The translations under genes were made by a program, and so were the position numbers. From positions 186,001 to 250,000 of the forward strand of contig BSDZ01000025.1 in NCBI GenBank assembly GCA_030268105.1: a DNA stretch of 64,000 nt, in the 5' to 3' direction. The stretch is from Volvox africanus (lineage: Eukaryota; Chlorophyta; Chlorophyceae; Chlamydomonadales; Volvocaceae). Shown one piece after another: positions 12,029 through 23,473 of the stretch (position 1 is its first letter; every line of letters begins with the position of its first letter). The notes below the pieces were generated by a model. It saw only the letters and a program-made list of their open reading frames with translations. It ran no database searches and was not told where the DNA came from.

Positions 12029-12603
12029 ATGTCGTGTGATCAGTATCCACCAACTATAGGGGAGGGTGATCAGGCTAATATTAGTGTCCATTATGAAGGA
12101 CCGGAGATCACACCGAACGTTGATAACTTATATAATCCCCAGTCAGATGTTCCCCAGTCGAACTCCCCTTATCCAGCTCAGAATTCTCCTGGGGCGCCAG
12201 TTCCTATGAGGCCCACCGAGGCGGAGCAGAACCCAGCGATGGTGGCACTCCTCTGACTAATCACGTTCATACTCCTGGTACCCGAGAACTAATTCCAAGG
12301 GATTCGCAGATAACTTGGAGTACGCGGAAGAGGAAGGACGTGCTACGAAATACCGCTGAGTCACACGGAGCTGCATCAGAATCGAAGCGGTCAAGAACAC
12401 AAAATCGATGGCTTACCAAGTGGGGATATACACAAACGGAGTTTGCGCAGCGACGACAATTGGGAGTCTGCCTTCGGTGTGCGTCAAATCACCTTACAAG
12501 GATTTGCCCGCTTTTACCCCCATTAGCTGTAGGACTACCTTCAACGGACGAGGCACCTGACACGATTTCCGTTGATATTGCTGGCGCACCCAGCCCACGT
12601 TAA
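12029..12603 (+). pseudogene. gag remnant of Ca with capsid region missing
   Basis: Begins with an ATG at 12029 in a proline- and asparagine-rich N-terminal segment that stops at 12254-12256. A second frame from about 12242 to 12603 contains basic sequence and a zinc knuckle, CLRCASNHLTRIC (CX2CX3HX4C). Compared with the 411-aa family A Gag, the whole capsid-like middle is absent: about 190 codons span what takes about 400 in family A. A frame change near 12240 separates the two halves. It cannot make a normal Gag. Confidence 0.75.
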
Positions 12604-13380
12604 CACATAAATGTTAATTGATGTGGAGTGCTGAATTAAGTACTGGCTTGGGTAAATCTTGATTGAATCCGGCAATGTTGATGTGAGGAGACTTTTCGCT
12701 ACCTTGACTAGATATACTCGATGATTAATAATTATGTACCTCTAACGGATCCTTTTCTGCTGACTAGCGTGGATCGAAGGTATGATGCTGTTGTATATGG
12801 TACCCACGAAGGGTGGTATCAAAAGATACCGGTTGTTGTGCCAGAGCCCGATTAAGTAGAGCCGTCGACTGGGTCGTACTTGAGAGACCATAAGGCCTCG
12901 AACCGGGCGTGACCTTCAGAAGTCACCACTACAACCGGAGATTCAGTGAACCAGGAACCAGATGTTCCACCATTTACCATTCAGTCGGTAAATGGCCCAC
13001 TCCATACAGGTAATGGAGTAACCGACAGGTTTGGATGTTTCAGGAAGTCAGTTAGTATTGGTCGTTGACAGCCGAGACCAAATCCACAAACAGAATGCCA
13101 GATGGAAACATGAAACAGTTAATCTGATAATTAAATATATTATATTATAAAATAAAAAACAGATAATTATTATATCTTAATCAATTACCGAAATGCATTA
13201 AGGATACAACAGATGCGGATGTACACCACGTTTGACTCTTTTGGATGGCAACGAAATCGATTTTGTTGACCAAAATTTCGGGACACCTATGTGCTACAGG
13301 TGTTATTGACGGCCTTATCTCAAAGAAGTGATAAGCATGATGGGGTTGACCCCATAGTCGTCTAAGTGTTCAGGTTACCC
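12604..13380 (+). other. Degraded gag-pol junction and protease region of Ca
   Basis: No open frame of note. Weak nucleotide similarity to the protease region of X2 appears toward the end. An AT-rich patch at about 13117-13185 stands out from the surrounding base composition. No protease DTG motif is readable. Nothing else recognised. Confidence 0.5.
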
Positions 13381-16300
13381 TCGTTGATGAGGGTAAGCAT
13401 CCCATCGTGGGCAGGATCACCCTTAGTCAATGAAGGACTCTCTGTGTGTTAGGGCCCAATGAGTGCAACAAGATCTCTCTGAGACAGCACTACATGGACA
13501 TTGGGTGCCGCGACATAACGACAGTACCGCGCGCGCATCGATATGGAGTCCAGCACAATTGGCCATTGTGCAAAAGGGAACCTATCACCTAAGGTACCTT
13601 ATCTGTCATACTAAGATGTCACACCAGAGGAGGGCGGAACTGTGCGGAGCCTGTGGTTAATTTCGTTTAGCGGCGTTCGTCCGCCGAAGTAAAGAACCCA
13701 AGCTTGAAGGATGTAAGAGCAGCTTATCAAGTGATAAGGGAAGGCATCCATGAATTGCTTGCGAGGCCTTGGGTGCAATCGGTTGCTACCGCCGCGCGGT
13801 CTCCTGTGAAAGATTCTGAGGTGGCAGCCCCCTTATTGCCAAATTATACCGATGCATTTGTCATCCTGGGGCTCCCACCTATGTTACCTGCTGACTATAT
13901 GATCCCCTTTGTGTTCGAGCACAACCCGTTTCACGACCTATGTACAGGTTAAGCCGTTGGAGCTGGATGAAGTGAAGCGGCAAGTGGGGGATCTGCTCGC
14001 AAAGGGTATGATTCGGTCCAGCACATCGCCATATTCTTCGCCGATATTGTTTGTCGGTAAGAAGGATGGGACGTTGTGTATGTGCATTGATTATCGGGGC
14101 TTGAATGCGACCACGATTAAAAATTGCTACCCTTTGCCGCGCGTCGATGACCTGCTCGATAAGTTGAGGGGCTCAGCTTGTTTTTCCTCGATTGACCTTC
14201 AACAGGGGTATGATCAGATACTCATTGCTGCCTCTGATATTCCGAAAACTTCGAGTACACGGTCTTGTCGTTTGGACTTACTAATGCGCCCGCCACATTT
14301 CAAGCAGTGATGGATCGCATGTTCAGACCGTATATCGACAGGTTCGTCATTTGTTATTTGGATGATATTTTAATATATTCCAAGACGCGAGAGGAGCACC
14401 TGAAGCATCTCAAGCTTGTGCTTGAGGTGATGAAGCGGGAGCAATTGTTTGCTAAACGCGCCAAGTGTTTTTGGGCGCAGCCTCAAGTGGAGTATTTGGG
14501 CCACATCGTGTCGGCCACTGGAATAAGGATGGACCCACGGAAAGTAGCGGTCGTTCGCGAGTGGCCCGCGCCACAGAACCTCACCAAACTACGCCAGTTC
14601 TTGGGTTTGACTAACTACTTCCGTAAGTTTATTAATAAATACTCTATCCTTGCGGCCCCGCTTACGAACTTGACGAAGAAAGGAGTTTTCGCTTCCCTCG
14701 AAGCCTGGACACCCGTGTGTCAGCGGGCATTCGAAGAGCTCAAGCGAATCGTCGCCGACTACGTTACCCTCTCTTTCCCTGATCACTCGTTGCCATTCCG
14801 TGTTGAAGTTGTATCGGATGCTTCCTTGCATGGAAGTGGCGCTGTATTGTTGCAGGAAGGACGACCGATCGCCTTCACGAGTAAAACGTTCTCGGGTGCA
14901 GAGACCCAATATACAACCGGAGAGCAGGAGCTGCTGGCAGCTCTACATGCTTTGAAGGAGTGGCGCTGTTATCTCGAAGGTCGCCCTTTTACACTGAAGA
15001 ACGATCACAAACCGCTGACATTCTTGCAGGGTGTCCCCACGCTTAATCGACGACAAGCCCGGTGGATGGAATATCTATCTCATTTTGACTGTACGTGGGA
15101 GTATATCGCCGGCAGAGTTAATATTGCTGACGCCCTCAGTCGACATCCATCATTGGATGCTGCGATTCTGGCAGCACTGGTTACTCTTTCACGCAGTCAG
15201 GAGGTGCCGATAGCAGCGGATCTCACGCAACGACTTAAGATGGCATATCAGGCCGATTCATGGTTTTCTTCTCCAAGTAATGTGGAATATTTACACAAGT
15301 GCAACGATTTGTGGCTACGGAAGGATGGCTCGATTATACAAATCGTCGTACCGAACAATGACGCTTTGCGCTACAATATTCTTGCACGGTTCCACGAGGA
15401 CCCGTTAGCAGGACATCCTGGAAGTACGCGTCTGGCAGAGCTCGTTTGACGCTCGTTCTGGTGGCCGCGCGTGGTGAAGGATGCGGAAAACTTCGTGCAA
15501 AGGTGCAGTTTATGTCAGCGCAACTAAACACTATCCGGTAAGGGCCAGGGTTTATTACAACCTTTACCTATACCAGATGCCCCTTGTGAAAGTGTTTCTA
15601 TGGACTTCGTAGTCGCGCTGCCCAAAACTGAGGGGGGATACGACTCGGTGTTCGTTAAGGTCGATCGTTTGACCAAGATGGTTCACTTAGCCCCCTGCAC
15701 CTCGTCTTGCACCACTGAGCAAACAGCATGATTATTTTTCGATAACGTGGTCCGATTACACGGCGTTCCGAAAAATGTGATATCCGATCGCGGCGGTCAA
15801 TTCACGTCTAAGTTTTGGGAAGCGCTATGTGAGCTCGTCGGTATGCGCGTTCATTTGAGCACAGCATATCATCCACAATCCGATGGGCAAACTGAACGCA
15901 CAAATCGCACGCTGGGCGACATGTTGAGGAATTTCGCGGGACGCACACCCTCTGTTTGGGATACATTTCTGACTTTGGCAGAATTCGCGCTTAACAACAC
16001 TGTTAACCGCTCAACAGGTCAAAGCCCTTTCTTTCTGAATTACGGATTCCATCCTGCACTACCCGTGTGGTGAGAGTTGGAGATAAATATCCCTGCGGCT
16101 AAAACCTTTGCCAAGTCGTTCCTATCCCGCATGACAGACGCAAAGGCATGTTTGGATGCGGCAAAACAATGGACAACGGACTACTATAATGAATCCAAAC
16201 GAGACGTAACATTTTTGGTGGGACAAATGGTATTATTGAGCACTAAGAAGTTGCGTTCGCTCGCCGACGGTTCCCGTAAATTGCTACCTTGCTGGATTGG

Positions 16301-16694
16301 TCCATATCCCGTTGTTCGCATGGTAGGGAATGTAGCTGTAGAGCTATCCCTACCCTCTGACATGGATATCCAACCCACATTTCATATTTCCCTTATCCGT
16401 CCTTATGGCGACACGACGCTCATTACAAACGACACCGATGCCCCTGCAGTAATGGACCCCGGTCCCGAGACCTGGATCGCAGGCAAGCAAAACGTGTATG
16501 ATGTGGAACGAATACTGGATTATCAAGTTCATTGTATAGGTCGACAACAACGAAAGTGGAAGGTGCACGAATATCTGGTCAAGTGGACTGGCTATTCTAG
16601 CGAGCATAATTCGTGGGAGCCGATGCATAACTTCTCGCCAGAAATGAAGCCCCTATTGGACGAAGCTCGCCTACGTGCCACGCAGACCCAATGA
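13381..16694 (+). pseudogene. pol: pol of Ca: broken, RT through chromodomain
   Basis: Protease remnants lie at 13381-13640. RT begins about 13945. A deletion of roughly two dozen bases near 14250 removes the segment before the [14 protein letters not shown] block. From 14265 to 16694 one frame holds RT (CYLDDILIYSK), RNase H, integrase (HHCC finger, D-D-E with GQTERTN), the WIGPYP GPY/F module and a chromodomain (EYLVKWTGY...NSWEP). That frame is broken by four stops: TGA at 15447-15449, 15729-15731 and 16071-16073, each CGA in relatives, and TAA at 15525-15527 (AAA in relatives). Otherwise it is well preserved, so inactivation by point mutation looks late. Confidence 0.92.
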
Positions 16695-16753
16695 TCTCTG
16701 CAGTCGATGCTGTCCGATGCAGCGAGGACGCTGCATATGGGAGGAAGGATAGT

Positions 16754-17566
16754 TGTTGTACGCGGGTTGGACCACCGTTTGCACCGAAGTAGGCGGCAAT
16801 GCATTCGAACATTATGAAGCATATTACAATCATATTAGCATGATATACTCGAGTATATCTAGCTAATCAGGCATGCTGCATTATCATCTACGACATTGCG
16901 CTGTCGGTCAACATGTTTGACTCGAGGCTGATAATTAATGCGCGATCTATCCATTGGCATATTATATCATGTAATAATACTTTAAATATTATTACCTCAT
17001 TTACGTCATAAACCATACGCATATGCGAAAAGGTGACGATCCCGATGGTTGGGTTGGCAACCGAATATCGATATTCGGACCTTTGCATATTGCATGCGTT
17101 GCATCCAATAATATCACGGATTACGCGGTATTTAGAACCGTGCTACAAAGGTACTCACACTTGAGATCGGAATCCAGTGAGACCTGTACTGCGCATCGGT
17201 ATCACGGCGTGATAGGTGCGAGGACGGCCGCCTAGAAACCAAAGTCGGCTCGTGCTACTTTGGACTAAGTACTTGTGTACTTAGCTCTATCTAATTCGCA
17301 TACATACGTTATACTCATTTATGTTCGGCCTGAGCTATTCTAGCATCTCATTTGCAGCCAAGTGATGAACATTGCCCGCGGGGTCTGACGGCAGACTTCT
17401 AATTTGCAATTGAAGAGCATTGTAAGTTGAATCTTTCCTTATTGTTGAGTCTTCCGCTGTCCATTATCCACATTGGATCGCCTTGCTGTTCGTAAGCTTG
17501 ATATGCACTCAGCTAACATCCAGACGTGCAGATCTAATGCATGATTGAAGAAGGAAGGATACAACA
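16754..17566 (+). repeat. Right (3') LTR of Ca (813 bp)
   Basis: Preceded by the conserved hairpin and a purine tract (GGGAGGAAGG), hence a 3' LTR. It ends ACAACA at 17566 and is followed directly by X2 gag sequence. It contains a perfect 18-bp palindrome at 16842-16859 and three further hairpins described in the findings. Confidence 0.9.
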
Positions 17567-17704
17567 CCACTGACCTCAAGGGAGTTCCGTTCCAGACTTA
17601 AGATGCTTTAGTAATTTTCGCTAGGGGCGCGGAGGTTAAAAATTTGGCTGGAAAAGATGCTTAACAACTTAATCCTCGCGTTCACGCGATGCGAGTGCAG
17701 GAAC
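17567..17704 (+). pseudogene. gag fragment of X2 (capsid C-terminal region)
   Basis: Nucleotide similarity to family A gag around residues 230-270: the CCACTGAC block and the TTTCGCTAGGGGCGCGGAG block (TTTTGCTAAGGGCGCGGAG in P1). It is interrupted by M2 and resumes at 44597. No independent start. Confidence 0.7.
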
Positions 17705-17888
17705 TGTTGTACCTCTCCTTTGTGTTTGCTCATAAGTATCTGCGCGTCTGGAGGCTTTCGACACCAATGCGCGAGCACTTGCAAGTACAGCAAGACAAGC
17801 GTGAGCAAACAGAGACAGCGGAAGACTTCAAGACAGGAAGAGATGTAACTCACAGTCTTACAGGTCGAAGCGGTGCAATGGACGTAAT
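17705..17888 (-). repeat. 3' LTR of M2, first piece
   Basis: Starts TGTTGTACC. It is cut at 17888 by B1, whose duplicated target is GTAAT at 17884-17888. It continues at 22688. Confidence 0.9.
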
Positions 17889-18717
17889 TGTTGTGCCACG
17901 GTTCATTTCCCGCCGATGTGTAGGTCAATGCGACGCTACGAGGCGAAGTGCTGACTTGATGAATGCATGATGACCATGAATGAACTCGCATGCATATAAA
18001 TGTATTTGCATACATTTACATATAATTAGCATGTTAATGCTATGCATCACGACACATCGCATCACCGCTGATACGCCTAACATATGCAATGCTCAGAGAA
18101 GCACAGGCGCGCGGCATGCTCATGTCATGTACTGTTAAGTAATATTATTTGTTATAATATTACATTGTTGCGGCATGCTTTGTGAGCACCGCACTAGTCG
18201 CGATGAATGACTTGCAACCGAATATTGCTATTCGGACCCTTGCATCATGCGAATGCCGGAAAGGCTTATCGGTTGTTATACGTGGATATCGCAGATACGC
18301 AGTAGGGTTTTCCGCACTTAGGGTTGGCCTCCTAGTGTGGATTGTACGGCGTAGAGATATCGCGAGTATAACAGATGCGAGGACGGCTAAGTAGAGCGGA
18401 CTAAACATGCTCATGGAACACTCGTGTGTTCAACTCAACTATTGCTAGTTGCTCTATTATCTTAGCCCGAGCTAAGCCTGAACTTCGCTAATCAACGCCG
18501 CATGATGAACGCTTGCTTCCGGCGCTGACGGCGATCGCGTCCCTGCATTGCTTCGTTGATATATGATTGTAAGTTATATCTCTCCTTGCTCTGAAGTCTT
18601 CCGCTGTCTCTGTTTGCTCTCGATTGCCTTGCTGTACTTGCAAGTGCTTGTGCATCGGTATTGAAAGTCCCCAGACGTGCAGATACCTATGAGCAAACTT
18701 GAAGGAGAGGTACAACA
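17889..18717 (+). repeat. 5' LTR of B1 (829 bp)
   Basis: TGTTGTGCC start, GGTACAACA end, then TGGTATCGAGACAGG three bases inside. It contains the hairpin series, including CCGAATA/TATTCGG at 18218-18235, GAACAC/GTGTTC at 18416-18431 and CTTAGC/GCTAAG at 18471-18486. Confidence 0.93.
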
Positions 18718-19204
18718 ATTTGGTATCGAGACAGGTTCGTTGCCTGACTGTCTCTCTCTGCGTCATTCGGAAGTAAGTTCTCGCTGTGGTGAGTGTCGAT
18801 GATCGACGATGTAGCCCACGATTGCTGAAGGACTTGACTGCGTTGTGTTAGACGCCGCTGCTTGCGAATTCTGATTGCTTTTGTCCCTTTATAGTTTACT
18901 GCAATTGTGGTGTGAGCCTTCGCTCTGAGTTGCAGATAAAACTAGTGGTCCGGCATCGCTTGCGGTCACTCCTGGTTACAACTTGCGTACTAACCAGCTG
19001 GAGGCTTTGATCGCACGGACTACAGGGATCAACTGAGTACGTATCTGTTATACTTACTCGAAGTCTGCAAGAGTATCGTCGGTGCGCTGACCGAATTGCT
19101 TGTACTCTTGTGCTGGATTCATGTGAATCACTTGTATTCTTGCTTTGGAATTGTGTGCATCGTTTATTGGCACGCAATTCGAACGTATTGGTCAGTGTTC
19201 CACG

Positions 19205-19648
19205 ATGGCGGAACGTGACGACCTGTCGTTCGTAGGCTTGGCATGTCAACCCGAGCCGGGGGCCATTCCTAGAATGTTTGATAGAGATCCTGAGACTATT
19301 GACATGATTGCTGCTCAAGATTCTCTTGTGTTTCAGGCTCCTATCCATCTTACTACGCCACGCTCGGCAGCCATGACGGTTACAGATGGAACTGCTGATC
19401 AACGGGGTCTGCTGTCACCTCAAATGCAAGACCGTGTTGACGGTAATGAGGTGAAGAGGTTTATTATCCCGGCACCGAAATTGCTTATCTCACATGATGT
19501 GAATGTTGGGCGTGACACCGCAATTGCAACTCGTACCTATCTACGTGATGTTAGGAAGTACCTGCAGTTGTGCTGTGGTGTGAACATGACGCCATGCGAT
19601 GTCTCTTCGTCAGAAGTTCCCTTTGAAGGTGTGACGAAGACATGGTAA
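19205..19648 (+). pseudogene. gag N-terminal remnant of B1
   Basis: From the ATG at 19205 a frame of 147 codons remains and matches the N-terminal part of family A Gag (ATRTYLRDVRKYLQL against ATRAYVRDAKKYLQA). It ends at TAA just after the KTW block, where family A has TAT for tyrosine. Downstream capsid sequence is largely deleted. The frame upstream of the ATG overlaps it in the same +1 arrangement as in family A. A truncated N-terminal Gag could still be made, but no function is claimed. Confidence 0.75.
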
Positions 19649-21825
19649 GACCAATGGGCCACTGCACGGGAAAACTTCACGTTTGGACCTATGACTGGCA
19701 AAATGGGAGTGCATGCAATCCGAGCTTGTGCGTCGGAGGATGGTCACTCTTTGCTGGAGATGTGCAGTGGATTACCTCACGAAGGGGTGTCTGTTGTTGC
19801 AGCCTTTGGCCATACGGCTAAGGTAGGGGATTGCCGGATTGATGCGGAGTTGTCTCCACCCGGGAATGCTGAACAAACGTGTTGTCAGTGGTCGTTCGTA
19901 CGATCAGCCATGAAGGCATTGTTGCTGTTGGTCCTTGAGGACGTATCATGGCTATGTTCATCCCCTCATCTCTATGTGAGCTGTTCGTACAGCTTATTTT
20001 GTACAGGAGTAGACGTCAATGTACGGACACCGCTGCATGTGTTTTATTCCCTGCCTATAGTCAGCGCGCGGCTGAGGCTCTGCTAAAGGGTATGCAGTGT
20101 GTCACCTGGTTCACACCAGGCACCATGCTGTTTGATGGTGTTAATATGGAGGGAGTGTCAGCTCTGTTGCTGAACTGCCCTATGCTACTGACGTCTTGTA
20201 TGAAACTCCTGCTGTGGGTTCTGCCGATTGCTTTGAACCCATCCTGGGATTGCTGCTGCTGTCCGCAAATTGATTACTACAAGTGCAGCATCGTTACCTA
20301 CAGGGCAGTTGCCAACAGGTATTCGGATCCCAGTAATTCACGTCGGTCTTGCTGACCGTATTCTGAAGGCACATGCATTTTGGTGCCATAGACGACTTCA
20401 CCTACTCGGCAGGGTGAATGCAGTGGAGTCGTTCTCCACAGTCGTTGGATTGTGCACAGGTTACTCTTGCGGATGGAGTAAAAGTCCCATCGTTGGGCAG
20501 AATCACCCTTCGCCTATTGTTAGGCCCTTTGGTTGTTGTGACCCGAGTGTACGCACTGCAGGGTTCTGCAGAGACTGCATCGTACCTGAAGGGGTCTTTG
20601 ACATCCTGTCGTACCTCGCGCGCTCCGGACGAAGTCCTTAACCCTTGATGTAGGCCAAGGGGGACTCGGGTCGGAGGGTACCAGGTGTCACACCAAAGGA
20701 GGGCAAAACTGAGGCGGTGCCTATGGTTACGCTGCGCCTACATTGGCCATGCGAATGAAAACCAAAGCCACGGAGTCATGAACCGTATGGGCTTTTGAGG
20801 CTTTAGGTGGAATGATGTGCCACCACCGCGCAGATTTTGTGGATTCTGGGGTCGAAGCCTTGATGCAAAATGCATACGGATGTCTCGTGATATCCCTGCG
20901 CTTCCACCTTGTCCTGTTGTTTGCACAATCCCTCTGTTCTCTGAAGCGCTCCCAAGTGTAAGGTTGAGCGGCAGTAAGAGACAGAAATGCTACAAAGGGT
21001 ATGATTATTGCCCCACACATCCTCCTACTCTGCACCGATAATACTTGTCGGTATCCTGAGCATGTGTACTGCCTACCGGGCTTGAATGCGAATGATGTTG
21101 AAATCGCGACCCTTTGTATGTGTGTTGATAACCTGTTCGATATGCTGAACGTTCAGCTTATGTCTCCTCAATTGACTCGCAACAGGGTTGCAATCAGACT
21201 GGCATCGCTGCCTCTGATATTTTGAAAATCGCTTTTCGAAATCCCTTTGGTCAATTTGAGTATACGGCCGTGTCGCTTGGGATTTGACTAATGCCCCATG
21301 ACACTTGAAGCGGATGTGAACCGCATGCTCGGGCCGTTTGCCGACAGGTTTTGTTGTATGGATGACATCTTGGTTCATCCCAAACGCACGATGGAGCATC
21401 TGTGGCTCATGTTTTGATGTGACGAGGCAAAAGCAATCGTTTGCTAAACGCGCCAAATGTTTGGGCGTAGCCTCAGGTGGAGTATTTCGGTCACATTGTA
21501 TCGGCCGCCAATGTGAAAAGGGATTCGCGGAAGGTCGCCGTGGTTCATGTTTTGGCACGTGCCTCAGAACCTCTCGGGACTGCGTAGTTCCCAGGCTTGA
21601 CCAAGTATTTCCGGAAGCCTATTGAAAATTACTCCATCCTTATGACTTGCGAACTTGACCCGCAAGGGATGTTCGTTTTGTTTGAGTCATCGAAGTGCCG
21701 ACGGGCATTCGACGAGCTCAATCGAACCGTCACTGATTATATTATCCTTACAATGCCCGATTACTCGTTGCTTTTCCATGTGGAGGTTGTTGTTGATACC
21801 TCAATTAATGGAAGCGATGCTAGGC
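19649..21825 (+). pseudogene. Decayed gag end and pol of B1 (protease to start of RNase H)
   Basis: Pieces align with family A pol in several frames: the N-terminal pol block near 19900, the protease region near 20340-20640 (DTG triplet not preserved), RT at about 20990-21700 and the start of RNase H at about 21775-21820. The RT active-site box reads CMDD instead of YLDD. Many stops and frameshifts occur. After RNase H residue GSDA the sequence passes straight into the 3' hairpin and purine tract, so integrase, GPY/F and chromodomain are absent. Copy B2 has the same breaks, so decay preceded its spread. Confidence 0.88.
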
Positions 21826-21858
21826 AGCGAGGACGCTGCATGCGGGAGGGGGGATAAT

Positions 21859-22687
21859 TGTTGTGCCACGGTTCATTTCCCGCCGATGTGTAGGTCAATG
21901 CGACGCTACGAGGCGAAGTGCTGACTTGATGAATGCATGATGACCATGAATGAACTCGCATGCATATAAATGTATTTGCATACATTTACATATAATTAGC
22001 ATGTTAATGCTATGCATCACGACACATCGCATCACCGCTGATACGCCTAACATATGCAATGCTCAGAGAAGCACAGGCGCGCGGCATGCTCATGTCATGT
22101 ACTGTTAAGTAATATTATTTGTTATAATATTACATTGTTGCGGCATGCTTTGTGAGCACCGCACTAGTCGCGATGAATGACTTGCAACCGAATATTGCTA
22201 TTCGGACCCTTGCATCATGCGAATGCCGGAAAGGCTTATCGGTTGTTATACGTGGATATCGCAGATACGCAGTAGGGTTTTCCGCACTTAGGGTTGGCCT
22301 CCTAGTGTGGATTGTACGGCGTAGAGATATCGCGAGTATAACAGATGCGAGGACGGCTAAGTAGAGCGGACTAAACATGCTCATGGAACACTCGTGTGTT
22401 CAACTCAACTATTGCTAGTTGCTCTATTATCTTAGCCCGAGCTAAGCCTGAACTTCGCTAATCAACGCCGCATGATGAACGCTTGCTTCCGGCGCTGACG
22501 GCGATCGCGTCCCTGCATTGCTTCGTTGATATATGATTGTAAGTTATATCTCTCCTTGCTCTGAAGTCTTCCGCTGTCTCTGTTTGCTCTCGATTGCCTT
22601 GCTGTACTTGCAAGTGCTTGTGCATCGGTATTGAAAGTCCCCAGACGTGCAGATACCTATGAGCAAACTTGAAGGAGAGGTACAACA
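21859..22687 (+). repeat. 3' LTR of B1 (829 bp)
   Basis: Preceded by hairpin GCAGCG/CGCTGC and a GGGAGGGGGG tract at about 21842-21853. No difference from the 5' LTR was noticed by eye. It is followed by GTAAT. Confidence 0.93.
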
Positions 22688-23342
22688 GTAATTGCCGTCA
22701 GCGCCGGAAGCAAGCAATCATCACGCGGCAGTGGATAGCGAAGTTTAGGCTTAGCTCGGGCTAAGCAGGATAGCGTATAGTAATAATAATGTAGAACACA
22801 CGAGTGTTCTCCGGTATCGAATGTCTTATCTTGCTTAGCCGTCCTTGCATCTGTTATACTCGCAGCATCGCAATGTCGTACGATTCACACTAGGAGGCCG
22901 ATCCTAAGTGTGACAACGCTACTGCGTATAGGCGATGTCTACGCATAACAACGTATAAGCCTTTCCGGCATTCACATGATGCAAGGGTCAGAATAACGAT
23001 ATTCGGTTGCAAGGCATGCATCACGACGAGTGCGGCGCTCTCAACGTGTGCTGTAATGAAGTAATATTATGTCAAATAATATTACTTATCGTTTCATAGC
23101 ACGAGCATAATGCGCACTTCAATGATTCGGTATTTCATGCATGCTAGGCGGATTTGCCATGATGCGATGTCGCAATGGATAATGATAACATGCCAAATGC
23201 ATATATAAATGTATGCAAATACATCTATATCATGCAGGTTCATTCATATGCAATAATCATTCATTCGTTCATCAAGATAACACTTCGCCTTGTAGGGTCG
23301 CATCGACCTACACATCGGCGGACAACGAACCGTAGCACAACA
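22688..23342 (-). repeat. 3' LTR of M2, second piece
   Basis: Continues the LTR cut at 17888; its first five bases are the duplicated GTAAT. It ends GCACAACA at 23342 and is followed by the reverse complement of the purine tract (here GGGAGGGGCG, with one interruption). Confidence 0.9.
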
Positions 23343-23401
23343 ATTATCGCCCCTCCCGTATGCAGCGTCCTAGCTGCTTCACACAGCATCGACTGCAGGG
23401 G

Positions 23402-23473
23402 TCATTGGGCTTGCGTGGCACGTTTGCGGGCTTCTTCGAGCAGGGGCTTCATGTCCTGCGAGAAGTTGCGTGC
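23402..23473 (-). pseudogene. C-terminal end of M2 pol (chromodomain tail)
   Basis: Reads the final residues of Pol ([14 protein letters not shown]... to TGA at 23402-23404) on the minus strand. It is separated from the rest of M2 pol (38429 onward) by insertion of M3 with duplication CGTGC (23469-23473, 38429-38433). Confidence 0.88.

Larger units (their letters stand above)
10779..17566 (+). mobile_element. Family C composite element Ca
   Basis: Two 813-bp family C LTRs bracket a decayed gag and pol on the plus strand. The left LTR is followed by a primer-site-like TGGTAGCGAGAC, and the right LTR is preceded by the hairpin and purine tract, so the order is correct. However, the flanks do not match: GTTTG on the left (integrase-proximal pol of X1) and CCACT on the right (gag of X2). 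The first ~50 bases of the two LTRs are also strongly different, as are stretches near 11400 and 17400. Inference: recombination between two family C insertions, not a single simple insertion. Confidence 0.8.
17889..22687 (+). mobile_element. Family B defective LTR element B1 (4,799 bp)
   Basis: Complete element with identical-looking 829-bp LTRs and target duplication GTAAT (17884-17888, 22688-22692), inserted in the M2 3' LTR. The internal part (3,141 bp) contains decayed gag and pol. It ends in RNase H and then jumps to the pre-polypurine-tract hairpin, so integrase and chromodomain are gone. It has the same length as B2, with almost no differences by eye. Confidence 0.95.

Noticed and set aside
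17567..17571. CCACT at 17567 and CCACC at 63017 as a target duplication pair
   Set aside because: They differ at the last base, and the surrounding sequence is gag on one side and RNase H of another family on the other; probably coincidence.
18182..18394. A 70-codon frame within family B LTRs, repeated at 22152, 52630 and 56600
   Set aside because: Present only because the LTRs are copies of each other; family A LTRs do not keep it open.
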